Positions 37,676 through 46,222 of a stretch of 64,000 bases of DNA are shown piece by piece. The DNA comes from Corallincola holothuriorum. GTDB lineage: Bacteria; Pseudomonadota; Gammaproteobacteria; Enterobacterales; Neiellaceae. Position 1 is the first letter of the stretch. The number at the start of each line of letters is the position of its first letter. Made by a program: the position numbers and the translations under genes. Location of the stretch: assembly GCF_003336225.1 (NCBI RefSeq), contig NZ_QPID01000007.1:62001-126000 (forward strand). Direction: 5' to 3'. A model generated the notes under the pieces. That model was not told the DNA's origin, did no database searches, and saw only the letters and a list, made by a program, of their open reading frames with translations.

Positions 37676-38455
37676 TTATTCAATAATTACATTACCTGCA
37701 AGTATTTGTTTCATGTGATTTTTAGCCTGTTTCAAAAGTGGTGATAGCATCTTAATTTCACTTTCTAACACATCAGACTTGGAGTTGGCTTTTAGCGTAA
37801 TACTTTGCTTTTTAACCATAAATGATTGTGTAAGTTGCTTTAACTCGTTGACTTTATTCTGCCCCCAACCAAAGAAATGATAATAAGGAGATTGATTTTC
37901 ATCTAATACTTGCCTGCTTATGTCAAATGCCAGTTCAGTTGGTTTTTTATTGAGAATTTCGATTTCATAATACACCAGCAAACTTTTTTGAAAGGCGAGT
38001 AAGTTTGTATCGTTTAACGCTCTACTTGAGGTGATTTGATATTTGGCTTGGCTGGTTGTGACTGGTTCATGGTGATTGTTAAGGTACGCCTCAAATGCTT
38101 TTTTCAAATCAGATTTTGAGGCGTTTTTGGCAATCCATAATGGTTGGTACTGTGATGTATTGCTTGGCGTTGCTGTGACTGACTCAACCCCATAAACCGA
38201 AAATAACGGTGTTAGTTTATTTACTAAGGCGTAAATATCCTCTACCTTTGCCAAGTTTAATATATTACCAAAATCACCGTAGAGTGCTTTTAATTGTTCG
38301 GTTTCCAATTCATTTTTCAGGTGAGTGATATTTTGCTCTACCGCCTGACAATACGCCCCGTAGGTTTCATTGATTCGTAAGTAACTTACCCAACACCACA
38401 CCCATTTTTCAAGTGCAGTTAAATTATCGAGAATTTTTTTGTCTTTGATTTTCAT
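37676..38455 (-). CDS. Unknown protein of the integrative element
   Basis: 259 aa, predicted mostly helical, not recognised. An aromatic N-terminal segment (LEKWVWCWVSYLRINETYGAYCQA) is the most distinctive part; a central region FFGWGQNKVNELK may be a loop. No transmembrane segment or catalytic motif is clear. It lies divergent from the replication genes and 127 bases upstream of the TGT-like operon on the same strand. Confidence 0.68.
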   Translation of the reverse strand: MKIKDKKILDNLTALEKWVWCWVSYLRINETYGAYCQAVEQNITHLKNELETEQLKALYGDFGNILNLAKVEDIYALVNKLTPLFSVYGVESVTATPSNTSQYQPLWIAKNASKSDLKKAFEAYLNNHHEPVTTSQAKYQITSSRALNDTNLLAFQKSLLVYYEIEILNKKPTELAFDISRQVLDENQSPYYHFFGWGQNKVNELKQLTQSFMVKKQSITLKANSKSDVLESEIKMLSPLLKQAKNHMKQILAGNVIIE

Positions 38456-38557
38456 AGTGAGTCGAATTTATTGTGTTCTCTTTGTGAACTGGCATTGTGT
38501 TACTAAATTGATATGGGGCTAGTCATTTCAATAAGCAAGACAGCAGTTGGCTTATCG

Positions 38558-38619
38558 GGTCATTAAAAATTACTGTGACCCTTTATATTATATTAAGCAC
38601 CACAGTAATTTTTAATGAC
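38558..38619. repeat. Direct repeat copy 1 with perfect 19-bp palindrome arms
   Basis: Bases 38558-38611 match 41888-41941 at 52 of 54 positions. Within copy 1 the arms GTCATTAAAAATTACTGTG (38559-38577) and CACAGTAATTTTTAATGAC (38601-38619) are perfect inverted repeats around an AT-rich 23-base spacer (CTTTATATTATATTAAG inside). It lies between the divergent 37676-38455 gene and the replication genes. Origin, operator or recombination site are all possible. Confidence 0.85.
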
Positions 38620-38739
38620 ATCTCATGTACCCCCACCAGAAAAAAAACAAAAAAAAACACCGCCAATAACACTCAAGTGATAAATACATATAAGCAACAA
38701 ACCAGTTGCTAAACAACCAACGTCAATAAGGAAGAACTC

Positions 38740-38919
38740 ATGAAATTTGTAACAGAACTACCACAAGACGTAATAGCAATACTCAGACAAGAGTACCCAG
38801 ATAAAAGTTATCCGGCTGCGATAAAACTCTTTGTCAGAGCCAATAATCCAAGGAATGGAAAAAATGTTAAGAATAACAACTATCAAAAGTCCACAGGCGC
38901 GCAAAGCCTACACGCTTAA
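38740..38919 (+). CDS. Small protein overlapping the replication gene start
   Basis: 59 aa, starting MKFVTELPQDVIAILRQEYP and continuing DKSYPAAIKLFVRANNPRNG. It has a good ribosome site (AAGGA, 8 bases upstream) and overlaps the first 56 bases of the primase-helicase gene in another frame, so it probably couples translation to it. The N-terminal 35 residues look like a small helical domain. Not recognised. Confidence 0.6.
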   Translation: MKFVTELPQDVIAILRQEYPDKSYPAAIKLFVRANNPRNGKNVKNNNYQKSTGAQSLHA

Positions 38920-41884
38920 AAACAACCAAATTGAAGCAGACGGCCAGCCTCTATCCAAAGGCACTGCACAAGTCATTAACTTAGATTCACTTTGTGAACT
39001 GCTCAACTACACCAACCAAGATATAGCCGTAGTGCATGGCATACCCGAATATGACCTTAGATGCCGCCAAAAGCCATTTAATATCACCACATTGGCTAAG
39101 GAAAACATCAAAACGAAACATATCGCCAGAGCAAAAAAGAACTTTATTTATAATGACGAAACTATTGTTTTACTTGATGTTGATGATTTAATTAATGCTA
39201 AGTATCAATTCACCACGATAGAGAGGTTACTGGATTACCTATATAAGATTTATTCGTTTTTAAAAGGCAAAGAAGTTCTCGCGATACCATCAAGCAGTAA
39301 TGGATTAATTGACATTCGCACCAAGCAGCCACTTAAAGCCAACTCAAATCAAAAATGGCATATTTACTTTCGTATTAAAAAGCACTTAATCCCAGCCTTT
39401 AAACGTTATCTAATTGATTTTGCTTGGCATCATAAACATGGCTATGTATTTGTATCAAAAAGCGGTGCCATCTATGAACGCTGCTTAGTCGATACAGCCG
39501 TATTTTCACCTGAACGACTGGATTACATTGGTAGCATTGACGACCAAACGGGATTTCTTAAAGAAAATAAACCGAATGCTGTTTATCGCTCAGGAAATAT
39601 AATTGACGCTATTCCATTTAATCCTTATTCAGCACAAACACAGCAGTTATTTACAGCACAAAGGCAAACAGAAGCCACTAAGTTAAAAGTTTACAATAAT
39701 GTTGTTACATGGCTTACAGATCGCGTTAAGGAAGGAAAAGAAACTCTTTCACCAGAGCAAATACACGAACGCGCTAAAAAGAAGTCTGAACAAGATTTTC
39801 AATATGACGTATTGCCTGACACAACAATTATTGAGGTTGATGGAAAAGAATTAACCGTAGGTGAAATTGCCGAGGACTTAAAAAAGTACCAAAAGAAGTA
39901 TTGTGCAGATCCGATCACGGACAAACAATGTAAGTGCATAATTCTACCTGCCAGTTACGCCAAATACGGCTTTGTATTGAAATCTTACGTGACAGACAGT
40001 TATTACTTTTTTGGCGAAGAGCCTGAAAAGGTTAGCCAAGCCGAAATTAACAAAATCCTGCCGCAATTAAAAAAGTACCTCGAAAGCATCAACAAAGAGT
40101 TTCAAGGTATTTGCTCATGGCGACAAGCGGCTTTAATTAATAATGAGTGGGTGAACTTTCATGTTCACTTTAACGGCTTTACTACATTGATTGATGTGAT
40201 ACGAGCCAAACAAAACACTGAATCAGTCGAGGTAAGGGTTAATCAAAATACTGATGACATTTTAAACCCTGCTGATAGGTATTTTGCCTATTACAATGGC
40301 AACAAAGAAAGCCTAACAAAAGCACCGCCAAAGGTTTTGTATTTTGGAGGCAATGCAGGAATTGCTAAAAGTTATTCCGCGCAGAAAGTCACGTATCAAA
40401 CATCATCAGCCGTTACCTACGTTACCAACACCAATAAAAACATTGATGATTATAAAATCATGTTTGGGCGTCCTATCGTTCAAATTAAAAGTATGACTAA
40501 CATCCTGTGGGATTTACTGGTTGATAAATACGGACATCAAGCAAGCGACAAGGCTGATTATGACGCAGACGTAAAGCGTCATTTTGAGCCGCCAATGGAG
40601 TTTGGTGTTTCAATCTTTGAAAGCCTAGACCATTGGTTTGACTACAAGCACGGTTTTTTAAGCCTAAAGCGAACAAGACAACTGAGCAGTGCAAAACTAG
40701 AACAAACCAAATCTAGGATAAAATCAAAATGCTTTGTTGAAATGAAGTGGTTAGCCGACTGTGATTGCCAGCATCAAATCCTTACCTTAGCCAAAGCAAA
40801 AACAGACTTTAAGCACTTCAAAAAACGCATAAACAAACAGTTGGAAGAGTATGGCTCAGTTATCGTCTTTATTGACGAAATGGATGCTGTAAAAGCAAAC
40901 CCGCAATCAGGCTTTGTTTCGGTTTATGAGCATATCAAAGGTGGAGAAGACACGAGTTTCAATAAGCCTGTTAATGCTGATTTAGAACAAGCCGTTTTAA
41001 TGGATTACCTTTATAACAAGGCTGGCGTGTTTGTTGTGTTGTTAAGTGCCGAGCGCGGTATTGACCAAGCACTTAATGCAAGAGGCGTAATACATATATT
41101 TTTAGACCGCTTCCAGCCTTTATTTGATAATGACCTTAGCGTTGCTTATGTGAAATCAACATCAGCACAATTAAGAAATGGTACGTCAGCCAAATTAGAA
41201 CATATCGCAAATGTAAAAGAGCATTGGCCTGATTATAAATTAACGGTTGATGGTTTGAACGAGAATCAAAAACAAGACTCGATTAAGCAAGGCTTATGTT
41301 TGCATACCCATGAGGGGCTAAAAGGTCACAATGACAAACAGGATGACAACTTCGCTAGTATCTTTACCTACCCACACCCAGCACAAATACAGCGAATCTT
41401 ATTATCTTGGGGTATTGATGAAAGTAATAAAAAAGACGGTGACGAGCAGTATGCAGTAAGCATTTTAATATCGAATTGCTTTAACCAAACCACTGGTAGA
41501 AATACAGGTTATCGTAATCGCAGTGACTCAAAGCACCTAGCAATAATTCCTATTGGTCTTGCTCCATTAATAAAAAGTGATGTTGTTACTATAAACCATG
41601 ATGTGAAAATTGAACTTGTTGAAGAACCAAAGGATACCGCTTTTGTAGCAAAACTTATCGAGTCAAAAATTGAAGCAGAAAAGCAAATTAAAAATCAGGA
41701 GATTATTGAGGGTAACAAGTCATTTTTTAGACAAGAGTTTATCAAGCCCGTTGTCGATGATTTTAACAAGAGCAATAAGCAGCAATTTAAAGCCAACGAC
41801 GTAGCCAAGTATTTATTTGGTGACGTGTTTAGTCGAACTAAACGCACAATAGATGGTAAGCGAGTGGATTTGTTTTGCTATTAA
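38864..41884 (+). CDS. Primase-polymerase/helicase replication protein
   Basis: 1006 aa. The N-terminal 180 residues carry archaeo-eukaryotic primase motifs: IVLLDVDD (D105, D107), IPSSSNG (142-147) and KWHIYFRIK (H166). A helicase-like ATPase follows: Walker A-like VLYFGGNAGIAKS (495-503, GxxGxxKS) and Walker B VIVFIDEMDAV (D671, E672). This is the architecture of replication proteins of plasmids, phages and satellites. Start ATG 38864 has AAGGA 9 bases upstream; the TTG at 38831 has none. The gene is bracketed by 54-bp direct repeats, the second starting 4 bases after its stop. Confidence 0.83.
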   Translation: MLRITTIKSPQARKAYTLKNNQIEADGQPLSKGTAQVINLDSLCELLNYTNQDIAVVHGIPEYDLRCRQKPFNITTLAKENIKTKHIARAKKNFIYNDETIVLLDVDDLINAKYQFTTIERLLDYLYKIYSFLKGKEVLAIPSSSNGLIDIRTKQPLKANSNQKWHIYFRIKKHLIPAFKRYLIDFAWHHKHGYVFVSKSGAIYERCLVDTAVFSPERLDYIGSIDDQTGFLKENKPNAVYRSGNIIDAIPFNPYSAQTQQLFTAQRQTEATKLKVYNNVVTWLTDRVKEGKETLSPEQIHERAKKKSEQDFQYDVLPDTTIIEVDGKELTVGEIAEDLKKYQKKYCADPITDKQCKCIILPASYAKYGFVLKSYVTDSYYFFGEEPEKVSQAEINKILPQLKKYLESINKEFQGICSWRQAALINNEWVNFHVHFNGFTTLIDVIRAKQNTESVEVRVNQNTDDILNPADRYFAYYNGNKESLTKAPPKVLYFGGNAGIAKSYSAQKVTYQTSSAVTYVTNTNKNIDDYKIMFGRPIVQIKSMTNILWDLLVDKYGHQASDKADYDADVKRHFEPPMEFGVSIFESLDHWFDYKHGFLSLKRTRQLSSAKLEQTKSRIKSKCFVEMKWLADCDCQHQILTLAKAKTDFKHFKKRINKQLEEYGSVIVFIDEMDAVKANPQSGFVSVYEHIKGGEDTSFNKPVNADLEQAVLMDYLYNKAGVFVVLLSAERGIDQALNARGVIHIFLDRFQPLFDNDLSVAYVKSTSAQLRNGTSAKLEHIANVKEHWPDYKLTVDGLNENQKQDSIKQGLCLHTHEGLKGHNDKQDDNFASIFTYPHPAQIQRILLSWGIDESNKKDGDEQYAVSILISNCFNQTTGRNTGYRNRSDSKHLAIIPIGLAPLIKSDVVTINHDVKIELVEEPKDTAFVAKLIESKIEAEKQIKNQEIIEGNKSFFRQEFIKPVVDDFNKSNKQQFKANDVAKYLFGDVFSRTKRTIDGKRVDLFCY

Positions 41885-41887
41885 TCA

Positions 41888-41941
41888 GGTCATTAAAAAT
41901 TGCTGTGACCCTTTATATTATATAAAGCACCACAGTAATTT
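41888..41941. repeat. Direct repeat copy 2
   Basis: Differs from copy 1 only at two positions (A to G at 41902, T to A at 41924). The palindrome is shorter here: AAATTGCTGTG / CACAGTAATTT with one mismatch that is a G-U pair in RNA. Confidence 0.85.
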
Positions 41942-42181
41942 GGGCTGACCGCTTTCAGTGTCAAGCAAAGGGCTTTTGGTAAACCTATGTAACCTGTTCG
42001 GTGTCCGTCAGTTTTGAGGTGATGGATGCCGTTCTCTTTATCCTTGAAACCCTTTGATTTTATTGGTGATTCGTGGAGATAGGTGTGAACACCACAATGA
42101 CCTTGTGAAAAATTGGTTTATACCACTCGCTCATGATAGTAAGATTACTATCAGTACCATATATAACTGAGTGAAAAATTA
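41942..42181. other. Intergenic stretch before the methyltransferase gene
   Basis: 240 bases without a recognisable gene or RNA. The last 50 bases hold the methyltransferase promoter and the controller-type operator at 42134-42160. Confidence 0.4.
42134..42160. promoter_or_regulatory. Operator of the DNA methyltransferase gene
   Basis: Perfect inverted repeat GATAGTAA-GA-TTACTATC (42134-42151), whose right half runs into ACTATCAGTACCAT (42147-42160). The latter matches ACTATAAGTACCAT in the controller-gene promoter (44780-44793) at 13 of 14 positions. It lies about 22-48 bases upstream of the methyltransferase ATG. Confidence 0.7.
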
Positions 42182-43423
42182 ATGAATGAAGCAGCGCCAA
42201 CGCTGGAGTTATTTGACGACCGCGAATACGTTTACAAAAAATTTCTTCCTAAAATAAACCACATAAAAACTGATTTTCCTCCAATTAACGAATGGGATAT
42301 TCCTTCTACCATAAAAGATCTGTCTTACCTTACGCACAGTGACTATCGCTATTACGGCAAATTCCCTTCGGTAGTTGCAGGTCAACTTTTAGAGCAGTAT
42401 AAGCCACCAACTAGCAAACACTACGTGTTAGATAATTTTTGTGGTTCGGGTACAACTTTGGTGGAAGCAAAATTAAGAGGGATTGACTCATATGGACTAG
42501 ATATCAGTTGGTTATCAATGATTGCTTCAAATGTGAAAGCAAACGTAATAAGCACAAGCGAAGTTAGAACTTGCTTATCGGACTTAATCTCTTGGTTTGA
42601 AAATAACAAAGAGTTATATACTGCACCTGATGATAACTTTGTACAAAAATGGTTTTCAAACGAAGCCGCTAGAGATTTGAAAGTCATTCAAACTTTTATT
42701 TTTAACCTTCCATCTTCAGATGTTAAAGACTTTTTGTTGGTGGCTTACATAGGCATCGTTCGTAGAGTATCCAAAGCATATGACGGTGAAGTACGTCCCC
42801 ATATCAATAAAGACAAAAAACAAAGAGAAGTGATTTCTGCTTTCTCAAAAAAAGTTAGTGATATGTGCGTTGACCATGATTTGTTTAATCAAAGTGTTAA
42901 TAAGGAAACAAAGGCGGAAGCCGTTTTAGGTGATAATCTCAATTTACCAGAACGATTTAATGATAAACATTGTCACTTAGTTATCAGTCATCCACCATAC
43001 CTTAATAGTTTTAATTATGCTCCAGTGTTTAGTTTAGAGTTTTACTGGGGCGACGTGTTCGAAGAGCAATATAGCCAAGGAAACAAAAAGGTTTATAAGC
43101 AAGAAATGAAGGCTCACCCAGCGAATGAGTCTATTACAGAGAAATACTTTAATCATCTTAAAAAATGTTACGAAGAAACATATAAAATACAAGAAAAAGG
43201 AGCATATCTTGCTGTTGTTATTGGAGATTGCACCAGAAAAGGTGAGTTAATTCCTGTGGTGGATAAAACGATAGAAATTGTTGAAAGTATTGGGTATTCG
43301 CTACACGAATTAAACTACAGAACAACTCACTACGGTTTAGGAAAGTACGCTTATAAGCACCGTGCTGATTATCACGGTGCTCACGAAGAAAAAAGAGATG
43401 GGATTATAGTATTTAAGAAGTAG
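42182..43423 (+). CDS. Type II DNA methyltransferase
   Basis: 413 aa SAM-dependent DNA amino-methyltransferase. Motif I DNFCGSGTTLVEA (85-95), SAM acid in GLDISWLS, and catalytic motif IV SHPPYLNSFNY (269-279). SHPPY is closest to SPPY, so N4-cytosine methylation is likelier than N6-adenine, though not certain. Motif I comes before a long variable region and then motif IV. It converges with the endonuclease gene, 3' ends overlapping by 11 bases, and has its own controller-type operator. Confidence 0.87.
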   Translation: MNEAAPTLELFDDREYVYKKFLPKINHIKTDFPPINEWDIPSTIKDLSYLTHSDYRYYGKFPSVVAGQLLEQYKPPTSKHYVLDNFCGSGTTLVEAKLRGIDSYGLDISWLSMIASNVKANVISTSEVRTCLSDLISWFENNKELYTAPDDNFVQKWFSNEAARDLKVIQTFIFNLPSSDVKDFLLVAYIGIVRRVSKAYDGEVRPHINKDKKQREVISAFSKKVSDMCVDHDLFNQSVNKETKAEAVLGDNLNLPERFNDKHCHLVISHPPYLNSFNYAPVFSLEFYWGDVFEEQYSQGNKKVYKQEMKAHPANESITEKYFNHLKKCYEETYKIQEKGAYLAVVIGDCTRKGELIPVVDKTIEIVESIGYSLHELNYRTTHYGLGKYAYKHRADYHGAHEEKRDGIIVFKK

Positions 43424-44519
43424 CAATAAACTTATCGTTTTGGATGGCGAACTTTTTGAGTTCGCCATCTTCTATATCTCTAAAAATCAATCCATCGTGG
43501 CGGTTTACTACTTCAATAGCCAACTCTCGTACTTCTGTAGATTTCTCAAAGTTTTCTTTAGTTATTTTGTTGTAAAAATCAGCACCAAACCTTTCTTCGA
43601 ATAATTCAAACGCCTCTACAATGATTGAATCACCAACGACAAAATTCATATCAATATATGCTCTAATCATGTTTTGGCTTTTCTCTTCCCAGTGAGCAAA
43701 CTCAGTCATTACTAAAACGCTAGGCATTTCTGATTCACCTCCACGCTTATCGCAACTATCAAACCTTTTTTTCCTAACATCTAAGGCTACAAAAGAAGAT
43801 TGCTTGGCTTTTTCTGGAGTTTGAGGACCTGACAGGCAATCATTTAAAAGCGCAATTACGTTGTCATCTGTTGAACCGTAAATTTCTAAAATTTTACATT
43901 TGTGAAGGGTTGGTTCATACATCCTTAGACTGCTGTTGTTAGAAATGACGGTTGATTCATAATCATCACTTAAGGCGAATATGATTCGGTGATCTTCACC
44001 TATTTCTTCTGAAAAAAGAAAGTCTGGACGCTCTAACCTCGTAATGTTTATTTTATTATCTTTGGAGAATTTTACGGTATAAGTATGCTTTTCTTGTCCT
44101 CTTGGCGCAAAAGATATCACGTAGTCTTCGTTATATGGCATTAGGTAATTCTTGTTGCTACCATTTTTTTTAAATTTCTTTTTGAACGGTCCGTTTATAG
44201 TTTGCTCTACACCAACTTTCTTACACTCGATAAAACTAATAACCTCACTTGGGTTTGTTATCGCACCACCATTAATGACATTTGGGTTGCCGTCATCATC
44301 GAAAGATTCATTTTCCAACAGTATAAATTCTACTTTATGCCCAGCATCAGAATGGCCGTGTAACTTTGGTTCAACATGCAACCTAGCAAGCATATTGTTG
44401 TCTCTTGCTATTGCTGCGTATGTTAAGACTTCGAGCATGTCACCAACTTTTCTTCCAACTTGATGTCCAGCGTGCCTAAAATGAGAAATGTACTTAAATA
44501 CGTCTGAAAGATTAGCCAT
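43413..44519 (-). CDS. Type II restriction endonuclease (PD-(D/E)XK-like)
   Basis: 368 aa. Assigned by position next to a methyltransferase and a controller gene, and by a nuclease-like core: E30 in GRKVGDMLEVLTYAA, the strand-turn HGHSDAGHKVEFILLE, and the ExK motif VISFIECKK (E98, K100). Recognition site unknown. The start ATG overlaps the controller stop by 8 bases (ATGGCTAA), the usual C-R coupling, and was preferred over the ATG at 44543. Confidence 0.8.
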   Translation of the reverse strand: MANLSDVFKYISHFRHAGHQVGRKVGDMLEVLTYAAIARDNNMLARLHVEPKLHGHSDAGHKVEFILLENESFDDDGNPNVINGGAITNPSEVISFIECKKVGVEQTINGPFKKKFKKNGSNKNYLMPYNEDYVISFAPRGQEKHTYTVKFSKDNKINITRLERPDFLFSEEIGEDHRIIFALSDDYESTVISNNSSLRMYEPTLHKCKILEIYGSTDDNVIALLNDCLSGPQTPEKAKQSSFVALDVRKKRFDSCDKRGGESEMPSVLVMTEFAHWEEKSQNMIRAYIDMNFVVGDSIIVEAFELFEERFGADFYNKITKENFEKSTEVRELAIEVVNRHDGLIFRDIEDGELKKFAIQNDKFIATS

Positions 44520-44745
44520 AAATATCCTTAAATAATTCGTCAATGTTAATGTTTAGTGCCTTAGCCAAATTACTTATATTTACAAGGCTTATATTCCTGT
44601 CTCCTCGCTCGACACCACCGATATAACTTCTATCTAGATTTGCTAGTTTGGCTAACTCTTGTTGAGATAAACCTCTAGATTTTCGAAGGGTTTTAAGTTT
44701 AATTCCGAATACTTGAGTGATAGTTAAAGTGTGGGCGTCATTCAT
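44512..44745 (-). CDS. Restriction-modification controller protein (XRE HTH)
   Basis: 77-aa helix-turn-helix regulator. KLKTLRKSRGLSQQELAKLANLDRSYIGGVERGDRNISL is a standard XRE domain of the C-protein type, and the short acidic tail (NIDELFKDIYG) is usual. C proteins activate their own operon at low level, repress it at high level and delay endonuclease production until DNA is methylated. ATG 44745 was chosen over earlier in-frame starts because it begins the domain and leaves a promoter just upstream. Confidence 0.88.
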   Translation of the reverse strand: MNDAHTLTITQVFGIKLKTLRKSRGLSQQELAKLANLDRSYIGGVERGDRNISLVNISNLAKALNINIDELFKDIYG

Positions 44746-44770
44746 AATCACATACGCGAGGATTTGGCAC

Positions 44771-44813
44771 TTAATAGGGACTATAAGTACCATGTATCAA
44801 ATCAATTTGATAC
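44771..44813 (-). promoter_or_regulatory. Controller/endonuclease promoter with C-box and palindrome
   Basis: On the minus strand: -35 TTGATA, 18-base spacer, -10 TATTAA. The spacer holds GGTACTTATAGTCCC, a close match to known C-protein boxes (core ACTTATAGTC). Overlapping the -35 is a perfect 20-base palindrome GTATCAAAT-CA-ATTTGATAC at 44794-44813. Both suggest tight control of the controller-endonuclease operon. Confidence 0.78.
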
Positions 44814-44913
44814 TTCTTTTTGAATAATGTTCTGAAAATTCAACGAGTAGGTTGCCGACCCTCGACACATGGCTTTACCATGTGTTCACTTTATGAACAA
44901 TAGGTATAGCCAA

Positions 44914-45348
44914 ATGACAAAACTACTTAACCAACTCACAATCACCGCTAAACCAGAAAAAACTAAACTTTCACCAATCGAAAAGCGGCAACAAAAACTT
45001 ATCGCGAAACTTACCGAACAGCAGGAAATGGCAAAGTGCCTGTTAGAAGGTGTTGAGTTTACCGCTTATAAATTCAAGTCCATCACAGACCCAGAAACAC
45101 ATATCAAAAACAGAGTAAAAGTGCCTAAGCGCATTCGTCCTTGGTTTTATCAAATCAAAGACAGTTATTTTTTAGAAATAAAATACGGTAGCAAATCACT
45201 TGAACTGGCTAAAGGTAAAACGGCTATCACTGTCAGTGAAAAAGAAAATCTACCCGATGTTATTGCTACCGTAATCAATGCAGTTAAAAACTCAGAACTA
45301 GATGCACAACTTAACGCTATCCAAGCACCAGCACGGAAAGCAAAGTAA
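44914..45348 (+). CDS. DUF6641 family protein
   Basis: 144 aa, soluble. LTITAKPEKTKLSPIEKRQQKLIAKLTEQQ, VPKRIRPWFYQIKD and YGSKSLELAKGKTAI follow the DUF6641 pattern, a family common on phages and plasmids of proteobacteria, with no known function. Two earlier in-frame starts exist (44869, 44893). The stop overlaps the next start (TAATG). Confidence 0.75.
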   Translation: MTKLLNQLTITAKPEKTKLSPIEKRQQKLIAKLTEQQEMAKCLLEGVEFTAYKFKSITDPETHIKNRVKVPKRIRPWFYQIKDSYFLEIKYGSKSLELAKGKTAITVSEKENLPDVIATVINAVKNSELDAQLNAIQAPARKAK

Positions 45349-45488
45349 TGGCAGTCATGGGAAATTGTCCACGCTGTAATAAGTGGGGGCAATTAAAACA
45401 ATGCGTTAGATGCTCTACCGTGTCTTGTAGCAAGTTATCCTGTCGCGGGGCTACCGTATGCCCTAATTGTAAAGGTAGGAAGGAGTAA
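45348..45488 (+). CDS. Tiny zinc-ribbon protein
   Basis: 46 aa with paired cysteines CPRC, CVRC, CSKLSC and CPNC, so probably two zinc sites. It is translationally coupled to the DUF6641 gene by a one-base overlap. It ends 17 bases before the stop of the convergent gene. Function unknown. Confidence 0.65.
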   Translation: MAVMGNCPRCNKWGQLKQCVRCSTVSCSKLSCRGATVCPNCKGRKE

Positions 45489-45505
45489 AAAAGAATACAG
45501 AGACA

Positions 45506-46165
45506 TTATTCCGGGTAATGTTCAACGATGTGTTCTTCAACAATTTTAATCGTCGCATTGTTTAAGTTTTTAAAATGCGTAAACATTACAATCATAAACT
45601 TGAGTGCTGCGACAAATTCAATTTGGAACAATCCCATAAAGCCAGAATTTACCCAAGAGTTATAGACTCGCTCTTTGTCTAATTTAGAATGCGCTAAGCC
45701 GCCGTATATAATAACGTCCATAATGGAACGAATAGAAAAATACTTATCTTCGATACCAACAGTTGCCGCAGAATCAAGGTATCTATTTACTTCTTCTCTA
45801 GCATCATTGAATTGCTTGGTTCCTCCTTCTGGAAACCAAGGAGCATTATATATTTTGGATAATTGCCTTAAGCAAACTCTATCATTGTTTTGTGTGAGCA
45901 TGCGGTAAGTTAAAACTACCGCATCAATTTCATCTTCATTGTAATCTGGCACCCAAGCAGTCATAGGCCCCATAAGGTTAAACTTACCATCCCCCAAGTT
46001 TTCAAAATGAACTTGGTCAAACTTGGCAATTACCTCTGGCGTTTTATCACCAAACCGCTCAGTGAAACCAGACCTTTCAAGCCTTTCTACTTTGGCATTA
46101 AATGAGCGAAGTAATTCTAAGATTTGGTCAGAGTCATCTACTTGTAGATTATGTCTGTCTGGCAT
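45506..46165 (-). CDS. Unknown protein of the integrative element
   Basis: 219 aa, predicted soluble and mainly helical, not recognised. The C-terminal third has a hydrophobic helix (QIEFVAALKFMIVMFTHF) that may be buried or membrane-facing. The central IYGGLAHSKLDKERVYNSW is the most distinctive segment. Cargo gene between the zinc protein and the YjbR copy; same strand as the latter. Confidence 0.65.
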   Translation of the reverse strand: MPDRHNLQVDDSDQILELLRSFNAKVERLERSGFTERFGDKTPEVIAKFDQVHFENLGDGKFNLMGPMTAWVPDYNEDEIDAVVLTYRMLTQNNDRVCLRQLSKIYNAPWFPEGGTKQFNDAREEVNRYLDSAATVGIEDKYFSIRSIMDVIIYGGLAHSKLDKERVYNSWVNSGFMGLFQIEFVAALKFMIVMFTHFKNLNNATIKIVEEHIVEHYPE

Positions 46166-46222
46166 TATTAATTACCTATCTAAAAAAGGGTGTTTAGTCG
46201 AAAATTTTTCGAATATCACTAT

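Noticed and set aside
38558-41941. Two repeat copies as a CRISPR remnant
   Set aside because: Only two copies, more than 3 kb apart with a large gene between them, and no cas genes.
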